This document shows positions 8,780-16,837 of a stretch of 64,000 nt of DNA, piece after piece. Each line of letters begins with the position of its first letter. Positions within the stretch are counted from its first letter, which is position 1. The stretch spans positions 1 through 64,000 of the forward strand of contig JAUIKF010000021.1 in assembly GCA_030430575.1 (NCBI GenBank). Reading direction: 5' to 3'. A program made the position numbers and the translations under genes. The notes beneath the pieces are model-generated. The model was not told where the DNA came from, ran no database searches, and saw nothing but the letters and a program-made list of their open reading frames with translations. Source of the DNA: Bacteroidia bacterium. Its GTDB lineage: Bacteria; Bacteroidota; Bacteroidia; J057.

Positions 8780-8796
8780 AAATCGCCTCGATTTTT
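8778..8796 (+). terminator. Hairpin terminator after abiEii
   Basis: AAAAATCG-CCT-CGATTTTT forms an 8-bp stem with a T-rich 3' side that begins inside the abiEii stop codon. The same hairpin, slightly longer, opens the leader of the second ELWxxDGT gene at 12939-12961. Confidence 0.65.
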
Positions 8797-9027
8797 ATTA
8801 ATACTTTTTAATAATTCAAAGGGTGATGCGCTATGCATCCCTACGACTATGAAGGTGAATCGCCTAAAAGACGGCTTTTCGCCCTAAAAGGGACCTCGTT
8901 CTTTCCCCCTTTGCCAGCGCAATCACTTAGACCCAACTCAAACATTAGAAGCAAAATATATCTGCTGTAAAAGCAGGGGTGGCATTTATTGCCCCAATCA
9001 AAACCTTAACAATCAATCATCTCAATC
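8778..9027 (+). repeat. Duplicated leader upstream of the first ELWxxDGT gene
   Basis: The sequence from the AAAAATCG hairpin through AGGGTGATGC, CGACTATGAAG(G/A)TGAA and CGTTCTTTC is recognisably repeated at 12939-13090 before the second paralogue. Close to the ATG both leaders also carry a small GGGGTGG-type hairpin (about 8975-8995 and 13122-13148). The leader was therefore duplicated along with the gene. Confidence 0.6.
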
Positions 9028-12000
9028 ATGAAAAAGCTATTTTTACTCTTCACTGTCCTGGCCCTTTCTTTTAATGCCTTCGCCCAAGCCAACCTCCTCA
9101 AGGACATCAACCTCCTCGTTGGCGGTGACGATGTCATCAACTCCAATCCACGGCACTATGTCGTGATGAATGGCATTGCTTACTTCACTGCATCTAGTTT
9201 TAATAATGGGCTGGATAGTGACACGGAACTCTGGCGGACAGATGGCACCGCATCTGGTACGTATCGGGTGAAGGACATTCGCATCGGTCATAAAGGCGGA
9301 GTCAGTGTCATCAATGATTATATGTATGCAGTCGGAAATACCCTCTATTTCCGGGCAGATGATGGAAATTCGGGCCAAGAACTCTGGAAATCCGATGGAA
9401 CAGAAGGAGGCACCCAACTGGTCAAAGACATCAACCCAGGAACCTATGGTTCCAATCCAAGCGAATTTCAGTCCTATAATGGGATTCTGTATTTCAGCGC
9501 TTATAGAGTTGATTATGGGTATGAACTATGGCGTTCTGATGGGACGCCCAACGGCACATGGCGTGTCCGCGACATCAATGTAGGGGGAGGATCAAGCATG
9601 CCTAATTCCTTTACGCCCTTTAATAATGCCCTTTACTTCGTTGCCAATGACGGCACGAATGGAGATGAACTATGGAAGACCGATGGCACTTATGCAGGCA
9701 CAGTCATGGTCAAAGACAATGCCCCTGGTGCGAAGTCAGGCGTATTTGCTTCTGCCCCAGGGAATGGAAATAAATACCTCCAGGTATTAAATAACTACTT
9801 GGTTTTCAGTGGTTCTGCAGATGGAGCAGACTGGGAACCATGGCGTAGTGACGGCACAGCTAATGGAACGATCGAAATCCGCGATGTCTACTGGGGGTCC
9901 GAAAGGTCTTTGCCTTCCAATATGACTGTGATAGGGAATCAAATGTACTTTGCAGCGACCCATCCTGCGTATGGACGTGAGCTTTGGAAAACAGATGGAA
10001 CCTACCTGGGAACCAAACTCGTCGAAGACATTGAACCAGGAGCTGCTGGCAGTGCACCACTTCACTTTCTTGTTGCGGGTAGCATCTTGTATTTTGCAGC
10101 TACTACCACGACTCACGGGCGTGAGTTATGGCGGAGCCTAGGCACCGCCGCCAATACCTATATGATCAAGGACATTGACGTAGGGGTGGAAGATTCATGG
10201 CCGATTCCCTTTGCCTATATGGGAGGATATGTCTATTTCTCAGCAGAAGATGATACTTATGGCAAGGAATTGTGGAAAACGACAGGTGGCGCACAGACTA
10301 CGAGCAGAGTGAAAGATATTTACCCTGGGGTAGAAGGGGGATTACACTATAGTTTAGGGGGAATTGTATTGGGCAATCAATTACTCTTCTCAGCCAATAA
10401 CGGTGTGAATGGCCTCGAATTGATGCGGACCAATGGTACCAACGCGGGCACAGTTGTGGTGAAAGACATCAACACCTTTCAGGCGGGCGGCAACGATTTT
10501 CGCCATAGCTATTTTTGGAATGGGAAAACCTATTTTCAGGCCCAAGACGCCAGCGGCGGCAAGGAGCTATGGGCTACCGATGGCACCACCTCTGGCACGC
10601 AGCGAGTCAAAGACATCCGTCCAGGGAGCGAAGGCTCGGAGCCTGAGGGGTTCATAGGGATTGGCAACCATATTTACTTCACAGCCGATGACGGCGTCAA
10701 TGGCGGCGAACTCTGGCGTTCCAATGGCACTGCCAATGGCACTCAGATGATCAAAGACATCTGGACAGGAGCCGAAGGCAGCCAAATCTCCAACCTTACT
10801 GAACTAAATGGCGTCCTCGCTTTTAGTGCACGGACCGTCACTTACGGCCGAGAATTGATGATTTATAATGGCTTTAACACCTTTACCATCGATATTAACC
10901 CCAATGGTTCAGGCTTGGCATCGTCTTATAAGAATTTTGTGATGTATAATGGGATCCTATACTTCACAGCCAATGATGGGACCAATGGACAAGAATTGTG
11001 GCGGTCAAATGGCACCCCACAAGGCACCTATATGGTCAAAGATATACAAGCAGGTGCCAATAGTAGTTTTCCTACAGAACTCACCGTGATCAATGGAGAA
11101 CTATATTTTGCCGCTATCGACAATGTCAATGGAACCCAACTTTGGAAGACAGATGGGACCGCATTTGGTACCGTACGTCTTACCTCACTCAGCATCGTGC
11201 CTTCCTCCCTTGGCATCAAAGACCTGACTGTCATAGGGGATAAAATCTATTTTATCGCCTCTCATAGCACCTACGGCACCGAAGTATTTCGCTATAGCAT
11301 GGCTCTCAACAACACCTTGATCACCAAAGACATCAACCCTGGCAGCAAAAGTAGCAACCCGAGAGAGTTGACCGCCTATAACAATGTCCTCTACTTCGTC
11401 GCCAATGACGGCGTACATGGCACTGAGCTGTGGGAAAGCTACGGAACGACTCAGTCCACCCAAATGGTCGCAGACGTATGGCCAGGCGCTTCTGGCCTTC
11501 AGCCAGAAGACTTGACAGTCGCTGGTAACTTCCTGTACTTCTCTGGCGTCGATGCCCAGCATGGCCGTGAACTGTGGATCACCAATGGCACAGCCAGCGG
11601 CACGCAGCTTTTCCAAGACATCCTTGCAGGCCCAGCCTCCTCAGCGCCTCGTGACCTTTCTCTGAGGAATAATATGCTTTACTTCGCCGCCTACACCCCT
11701 GGCGTCAATTTTGAACCCTATATCCTCGATCCCACCAATGTACCTTTCCCCGTCGAAGGACTCACCTTCGAGGCAAGACCTGATGGCCAGACCGTGCAAC
11801 TACATTGGGAAACCACCAAAGAAATAAATTCGGATTACTTCACAGTAGAGCGATCAGCAGATGGACAGGCATTTACCTTTGTAGAAAATGTACAAGCCGC
11901 AGGCAATAGCGAAATAGAATTATCCTACGAAACAGTTGACTACCAGCCATTTGATGGGCGTTCGTACTACCGTCTCAAGCAAGTAGACCTCGACGGACAG

Positions 12001-12282
12001 TTTGTGTATTCGCCCATTGTAGAAGTGATCTTAGGCCAAAGCACAGCTTCCTGGAAACTCGCCCCCAACCCCAGTACCGACGGTACCCTGCGCCTCGTAT
12101 CGGGCGCGTTGAGTGAAGGCCATGTGGATGTCCAGGTCTATGATCTACAAGGAAGATTGGTAGCTCAAAAAGGGTTTGACAGCCAGGCGAGAGAACTACA
12201 ATTTACTCTACCCTCCACCATCTCCAAAGGCATGTACATCGTGCGGGTCGGAAATTGGAGTGAGAGGCTTATCGTGAAGTAA
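9028..12282 (+). CDS. Secreted ELWxxDGT-repeat protein with T9SS sorting domain (copy 1)
   Basis: A 1084-residue exported protein. Signal peptide at 1-20 (MKKLFLLF ... AFAQA). The body holds about 17 units of some 50 residues, each with the pattern YF.A.D...G.ELW..DGT..GT..VKDI.PG (the ELWxxDGT family), probably folding as a large beta-propeller-like array. Residues about 905-1010 form a fibronectin-like linker (VQLHWETTKEINSDYFTVER) and the last about 75 residues are a type A T9SS C-terminal sorting domain (LAPNPSTDGTLRL ... GMYIVRVG). It should cross the outer membrane by T9SS and be surface bound or released. A paralogue follows immediately. Function is unknown; adhesion or matrix roles are inference. 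Confidence 0.88.
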   Translation: MKKLFLLFTVLALSFNAFAQANLLKDINLLVGGDDVINSNPRHYVVMNGIAYFTASSFNNGLDSDTELWRTDGTASGTYRVKDIRIGHKGGVSVINDYMYAVGNTLYFRADDGNSGQELWKSDGTEGGTQLVKDINPGTYGSNPSEFQSYNGILYFSAYRVDYGYELWRSDGTPNGTWRVRDINVGGGSSMPNSFTPFNNALYFVANDGTNGDELWKTDGTYAGTVMVKDNAPGAKSGVFASAPGNGNKYLQVLNNYLVFSGSADGADWEPWRSDGTANGTIEIRDVYWGSERSLPSNMTVIGNQMYFAATHPAYGRELWKTDGTYLGTKLVEDIEPGAAGSAPLHFLVAGSILYFAATTTTHGRELWRSLGTAANTYMIKDIDVGVEDSWPIPFAYMGGYVYFSAEDDTYGKELWKTTGGAQTTSRVKDIYPGVEGGLHYSLGGIVLGNQLLFSANNGVNGLELMRTNGTNAGTVVVKDINTFQAGGNDFRHSYFWNGKTYFQAQDASGGKELWATDGTTSGTQRVKDIRPGSEGSEPEGFIGIGNHIYFTADDGVNGGELWRSNGTANGTQMIKDIWTGAEGSQISNLTELNGVLAFSARTVTYGRELMIYNGFNTFTIDINPNGSGLASSYKNFVMYNGILYFTANDGTNGQELWRSNGTPQGTYMVKDIQAGANSSFPTELTVINGELYFAAIDNVNGTQLWKTDGTAFGTVRLTSLSIVPSSLGIKDLTVIGDKIYFIASHSTYGTEVFRYSMALNNTLITKDINPGSKSSNPRELTAYNNVLYFVANDGVHGTELWESYGTTQSTQMVADVWPGASGLQPEDLTVAGNFLYFSGVDAQHGRELWITNGTASGTQLFQDILAGPASSAPRDLSLRNNMLYFAAYTPGVNFEPYILDPTNVPFPVEGLTFEARPDGQTVQLHWETTKEINSDYFTVERSADGQAFTFVENVQAAGNSEIELSYETVDYQPFDGRSYYRLKQVDLDGQFVYSPIVEVILGQSTASWKLAPNPSTDGTLRLVSGALSEGHVDVQVYDLQGRLVAQKGFDSQARELQFTLPSTISKGMYIVRVGNWSERLIVK

Positions 12283-12339
12283 GGGAACGTTCGAGCGTTT
12301 GAGCTTTGAGACTACTCCGAAAAGGCCTTTTTAAGGACT

Positions 12340-12765
12340 TTGCCTTCTTGCGACGGGCTGAAGCCCCTATTGATTATCCATAAGTATTGTGCCATGGGCT
12401 TCTAGGATCGCTTTGCGATCCTGGCTAGAGGCTCCCCTTCCGTTTGCCGCCCACCCCTTCGGCGAAGTCTCAGGGCAAGTCTTGAAAAAGGGGCTAACGG
12501 TATGACATGAAAAATCGGAGATTTTTTGAGTCAATCGTTAGCCCTCCCGTAGCCTGAGCTTGTCGAAGGCAAGGGAGGGCGTCGCAACGAAAGGGTGGGT
12601 TCAAACCGAAATCGATGCCATCGACTGGACCTCAAGGAAGCTATTTCCTGCCCAAAAGATGTGGGTAATCAATAGGGCTGAAGCCCAGTCGCAATAGTAA
12701 AATGGGACATAAAAGGCTATTGCGACGCGACTTTAGCCCGTCGCAATAGGAGAAAAAATCCAATT
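12340..12765. repeat. Family A double hairpin split by an insertion
   Basis: Left part TTGCGACGGGCTGAAGCCC ends at 12366; right part resumes with GGGCTGAAGCCCAGTCGCAA at 12675, followed by the second hairpin (CTATTGCGACGCGACTTTAG ... CGTCGCAATAG). The two parts flank the MITE-like element described separately. Together they account for most of the 890-base gap between the two ELWxxDGT genes. Confidence 0.7.
12367..12674. mobile_element. MITE-like element, copy 1 (about 308 bp)
   Basis: Terminal inverted repeats CTATTGATTATCCA (12367-12380) and TGGGTAATCAATAG (12662-12675) bound a non-coding, highly structured interior. Internal hairpins include GGCTAACGGTATG...CAATCGTTAGCC and AAAAATC...GATTTTT. 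The host hairpin sequence GGGCTGAAGCCC is present on both sides (12355-12366 and 12675-12686), consistent with an 11-12 bp target duplication. A second copy is at 35167-35457. No transposase is present in the window. Confidence 0.65.
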
Positions 12766-12827
12766 TTTACTTTCTAGCGCAGGCTCATTGTTCGAGTTTT
12801 TTTGGGGGGGATGTGGAGATACACCAC

Positions 12828-12884
12828 GAATTATTTGCAATGATTGATTGAAGAGGGCGTGCCTAAGGGTGCACCCTTTCTTTA
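12828..12884 (+). terminator. Displaced terminator-like hairpin of ELWxxDGT copy 1
   Basis: TTGCAATGATTGATTGAAGA followed by an imperfect GC-rich hairpin (about 12855-12878) and a T-rich run matches the terminator directly behind copy 2 (about 16480-16530). Here it lies 550 bases from the stop, apparently pushed away by repeat insertions. Confidence 0.5.
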
Positions 12885-12938
12885 TGAGAAAAGATACTTT
12901 CAATCGTCTAAAACACTTATTTTTCAACCATACCCCAC

Positions 12939-13172
12939 AAAAAAATCGCTTCGATTTTTTTAATATCTTTTAATATTTCTAAGGGTGATGCCCCTCACCT
13001 CCATTCGACTATGAAGATGAACCGCTTAAACAAAGGCTGTTCGCTCCCGTTCTTTCTGCCTTTTCAGAAACATTTTCCCTAAAAAAAAATCAACATCTGA
13101 TCATATCAATACCTGCTTCACTAGCGGGGTGGGATTTTTTTACCCTATCCTCCTACAACTAATCGCATCATC
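12939..13172 (+). repeat. Duplicated leader upstream of the second ELWxxDGT gene
   Basis: Begins with the AAAAAAATCG-CTT-CGATTTTTTT hairpin (12939-12961), then follows the 8778-9027 leader in order, with point differences and small gaps. A GGGGTGGGATTTTT...ACCC stem lies about 30 bases before the ATG. Confidence 0.6.
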
Positions 13173-16100
13173 ATGAAAAAGCTAATTTTACTCTTCATCG
13201 CCCTTTTTTCCCTTGCCTTCACTGCTTTTGGCCAGGCAAATCTATTAAAAGACATCAATCTAGTGGTCGGAGATGACCGCCTGATTGACGCCAAACCCAA
13301 TTCCTTTGTCGAGATGAATGGCGTCGCCTATTTTGTGGCGCGGGACTATTCTAACCTATTTCATAACAATTCAGAATTATGGCGAAGCGATGGCACAGCC
13401 TTAGGCACCTATAAAGTCATCGATTTGTATCAAGGGAAAGAAGGAGCGTTTCCTTCTTACTCCGACGAGAACTACCTGTATGCTATGGGAAATACACTTT
13501 TTTTCAGGGCAAACAACGGAGACTCAGGCGATGAACTCTGGAAATCTGATGGAACAAAAGCTGGGACCGAACTCGTCCATGACATCAACCCTGGCACAGG
13601 AAGTTCTTATCCATATGGTTTTCAGTCCTATAACGGGGTCCTCTATTTTGCTGCATATACCAGTAACGAAGGCACGGAGCTATGGCGTTCCGATGGAACT
13701 GCCAATGGCACCTGGCGCGTACGCGATATATACGTAGGGCACCATTCTAGCAATTTGAGTTCCCTCACAATTTACAATAATCAATTATATTTTATCGCCA
13801 GAGATGCCACTCATGGCAGAGAGCTATGGAAAACCAACGGGACCTATGCTGGCACCACCATTGTCAAAGACGTAGCCCCCGGCGTGACAAGTGGCGTATC
13901 TGGCATTGCCTCAAGTAATGATTTCCCTTATCTCAATGTGCTAAATGGCTACCTCCTGTTTGTTGGTTCTACAGACGGCAGCGACTGGGAGCCTTGGCGT
14001 ACCAATGGCACCGCGAATGGTACCATGGAGGTGCGTGATGTCTATTTTGGGGGATCACCTTCCCAGCCGACGGACATGACTGTGATTGGCAATAAGATGT
14101 ATTTTGCGGCTTGGCACGCTGCTTATGGGCGGGAAATATGGGTGACCGATGGCACCTACCTAGGCACCAGGCTGGTAGAGGATCTTGAGCCAGGTCCTAC
14201 AGGCAGTTTTCCCAGGGACTTTCTGGCAGCTGGGTCTATTTTGTATTTTTCTGCCGCTACGGCCCTCTCAGGACGCGAATTATGGCGCAGCCTAGGCACT
14301 GCGGCCAATACCTATCAAATCAAAGACATCAATGCAGGGAATGCTTCTTCTGACCCGCTGCCATTGGCTTATTGGGGAGGGACAGTCTACTTCCAAGCAG
14401 AAGACAATGCATCAGGAAGGGAACTGTGGAAAACGACTGGAGGCGCCCATACGACAAGCCTCGTCAAGGACTTGAATCCAGGAGCAGAAGATGGGGTAGA
14501 TGAAAATTACTTGAGTATCCTCTTGGGAAATACCCTGCTTTTTGTGGGAGATAATGGGACCAATGGCCTAGAACTGATAAAGACGGATGGCACGAATGGC
14601 GGCACTGCCTTGCTCAAGGATATCAACCCTTTCATGGCGGGAGGGAATCCCTATAATAAGAGCTATTATTGGAATGGGAAATACTATTTCAGTGCAGCAG
14701 ACGCTCAAGGCGAAGAACTTTGGGTCACCAATGGCACTGCTTGGGGCACCCATAAGGTCAAGGACATCCATGTAGGAGGAGAAGGGTCCAATCCAAATTA
14801 TTTTGCAGGAATAGGGAACTATGTCTACTTCTCAGCCGACGATGGCATCCACGGAGCAGAACTATGGCGCACCGATGGCACCTTTGCGGGGACCCAAATG
14901 GTCAAAGACATCTATCCCGGTGCCACCTCCAGCCGCCTGTCCAACCTGGTAGCCTACAATGGCCTCTTAGCCTTTGTAGCAGAGACGCCTAACTATGGCT
15001 ATGAATTGATGTTTTACAATGGGTTTAATACCTCTACAATTAATATAAATCCGAATGGCAATGGGATGGGGGTATCCACGAATAACCTAGTGGAATACAA
15101 TGGTATGTTGTATTTCAGAGGGGAAAATGGACAGCTTGGGAAAGAGCTATGGCGCTCGAACGGCACCAATGCTGGCACCTATCCACTAAAGGATATAAAC
15201 CCTGGCGGCGATGATAGTTTTCCCAAGGAATTTATTGTGACAAATGGCGACCTGTACTTCAGCGCTGATGACGGCACCCATAAGCGCCAAATCTGGAAGA
15301 CCGATGGGACTTCCCAAGGCACTGTACGCCTCACTTCCATCAATACCAACTACGCCGCCCAACGCCTAGAACAATTGACAGTGCTAGGAAATAAAATATT
15401 TTTCATCGACAATCATGAAACTTACGGGGAAGAACTCTGGTGCTATGATATCGCTACGACACAAGCGCAGTTGCTCAAGGACATTATCCCAGGCAGAGGA
15501 AAAGCTTATATCTCAGAATTGACTGCATATAACAATGCGGTATATTTCACAGCCAATGATGGCATTCATGGGACTGAATTATGGCGAAGTGAAGGTACCC
15601 CATCTTCCACCATGATGGTTGGCGACATCATCCCCGGCCCGGATGGGCTACAACCGGAAGCACTGACCATCGTGGACAATTTTATCTACTTCTCTGGACT
15701 AGATGTCCAGCATGGTCGCGAACTCTGGATCACCAATGGGACAGCGAACGGAACGCAGCTATTGCAAGATATCAATCCTGGCCCTGCTTCTTCTGCCCCC
15801 AAATACTTCAGATCCCTGAATGACAAGCTCCTTTTCAACGCCTATACCCCTGGGGTCAATTATGAACCTCATTTCCTTGATCCTCGGAACGTATCTTTCC
15901 CCGTCGAAGGACTCACCTTCGAGGCGAGGCCCGATGGGCAGACCGTGCAATTACATTGGCAGACCACCAAAGAAGTGAATTCAGATTACTTCACCGTAGA
16001 GCGTTCCGCAGATGGGCAGGCATTTACTTTTGTAGAAAATGTCCAAGCCGCAGGTAATAGCGAAGTAGAAGTATCCTACGAAACAACTGACTATCAACCA

Positions 16101-16433
16101 TTTGATGGGCGATCCTACTACCGACTCAAGCAAGTAGACCTCGACGGACAGTTTGTCTATTCGCCCATCGTGGAGGTAGTCTTAGGGGAAAGCGCCGCTG
16201 CTTGGAAGCTCGCGCCCAACCCCAGTACCGACGGTACCCTGCGCCTCGTATCGGGCGCGTTGAGTGAAGGCCATGTAGATGTCCAGGTATATGACTTACA
16301 AGGCAGGCTGGTGGTGCAAAAAGGGTTTGACAGCCAGACACGTGAACTGCAATTTACCCTTCCTTCAACCATTTCTAAGGGCATGTACATCGTGCGAGTG
16401 GGGAATTGGAGTGAGCGACTTGTGGTGAAATAG
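13173..16433 (+). CDS. Secreted ELWxxDGT-repeat protein with T9SS sorting domain (copy 2)
   Basis: A 1086-residue paralogue of the preceding gene with the same architecture: signal peptide (1-21), about 17 ELWxxDGT units, fibronectin-like linker and type A T9SS sorting domain. Unit-by-unit order is preserved, so this is a whole-gene duplication, not repeat shuffling. Identity is uneven. The repeat region has many replaced residues and silent changes, while the last about 180 residues are almost the same protein and stretches of more than 60 bases (about 12060-12125 versus 16210-16275) differ at only one or two positions. This suggests recent gene conversion or selection on the secretion end. 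Function is unknown. Confidence 0.88.
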   Translation: MKKLILLFIALFSLAFTAFGQANLLKDINLVVGDDRLIDAKPNSFVEMNGVAYFVARDYSNLFHNNSELWRSDGTALGTYKVIDLYQGKEGAFPSYSDENYLYAMGNTLFFRANNGDSGDELWKSDGTKAGTELVHDINPGTGSSYPYGFQSYNGVLYFAAYTSNEGTELWRSDGTANGTWRVRDIYVGHHSSNLSSLTIYNNQLYFIARDATHGRELWKTNGTYAGTTIVKDVAPGVTSGVSGIASSNDFPYLNVLNGYLLFVGSTDGSDWEPWRTNGTANGTMEVRDVYFGGSPSQPTDMTVIGNKMYFAAWHAAYGREIWVTDGTYLGTRLVEDLEPGPTGSFPRDFLAAGSILYFSAATALSGRELWRSLGTAANTYQIKDINAGNASSDPLPLAYWGGTVYFQAEDNASGRELWKTTGGAHTTSLVKDLNPGAEDGVDENYLSILLGNTLLFVGDNGTNGLELIKTDGTNGGTALLKDINPFMAGGNPYNKSYYWNGKYYFSAADAQGEELWVTNGTAWGTHKVKDIHVGGEGSNPNYFAGIGNYVYFSADDGIHGAELWRTDGTFAGTQMVKDIYPGATSSRLSNLVAYNGLLAFVAETPNYGYELMFYNGFNTSTININPNGNGMGVSTNNLVEYNGMLYFRGENGQLGKELWRSNGTNAGTYPLKDINPGGDDSFPKEFIVTNGDLYFSADDGTHKRQIWKTDGTSQGTVRLTSINTNYAAQRLEQLTVLGNKIFFIDNHETYGEELWCYDIATTQAQLLKDIIPGRGKAYISELTAYNNAVYFTANDGIHGTELWRSEGTPSSTMMVGDIIPGPDGLQPEALTIVDNFIYFSGLDVQHGRELWITNGTANGTQLLQDINPGPASSAPKYFRSLNDKLLFNAYTPGVNYEPHFLDPRNVSFPVEGLTFEARPDGQTVQLHWQTTKEVNSDYFTVERSADGQAFTFVENVQAAGNSEVEVSYETTDYQPFDGRSYYRLKQVDLDGQFVYSPIVEVVLGESAAAWKLAPNPSTDGTLRLVSGALSEGHVDVQVYDLQGRLVVQKGFDSQTRELQFTLPSTISKGMYIVRVGNWSERLVVK

Positions 16434-16498
16434 CATGATAGGAGGAATAAAGCATCATAAAGGAAATATCACCTATTAGTTGCAATGATTGATTGAAG

Positions 16499-16528
16499 AA
16501 GGGCGTACTTGCGGGTACGCCCTTTATA
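16499..16528 (+). terminator. Rho-independent terminator after ELWxxDGT copy 2
   Basis: AAGGGCGTAC (16499-16508) pairs perfectly with GTACGCCCTT (16515-16524), followed by a TATAGTTATTTTT tail. It is 65 bases after the stop. Confidence 0.75.
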
Positions 16529-16837
16529 GTTATTTTTCAACCCTTAGAGAAGAAAGCCCCTAGTTTTTCACAACTCGAATGGATTGACGAATTTCATTTC
16601 CATAAGGTCTTCTGATTAAGGACACAAAAGCGAACAATCAATCTTGTGGGTAATCACCTGCAATGTTGAAAATCCGTGATAATCTGTGCAATCCGTGGCT
16701 TATTCTTCCTTTTGCTCTGATTTTTTGCAAAAAATAGTAGATGTTTGCCCTGACTTTTTGTAAAAAATAGTTAAAGCGGTTCTTTTACCTTGATTTCTGT
16801 AACTTGCTAAGGATTTCTTATCCCACGACAATCCCTT
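16529..16837 (+). promoter_or_regulatory. Upstream region of methylmalonyl-CoA mutase with repeated TTTTTGCAAAAAATAG sites
   Basis: Two direct copies of a near-palindrome, TTTTTTGCAAAAAATAGT (16721-16738) and CTTTTTGTAAAAAATAGT (about 16754-16771), precede the gene. The core TTTTTTGCAAAAAA is a perfect 14-bp palindrome. TATTTGCAAAAAATAGTAG recurs at 57421-57439 upstream of the cysteine desulfurase. A transcription factor site is possible. The word tract AATCCGTGATAATCTGTG (about 16670-16700) is part of the intergenic palindrome vocabulary. Confidence 0.35.

Noticed and set aside
12733-12927. 64-codon minus-strand frame between the ELWxxDGT genes
   Set aside because: Consists of family A repeat and terminator sequence.
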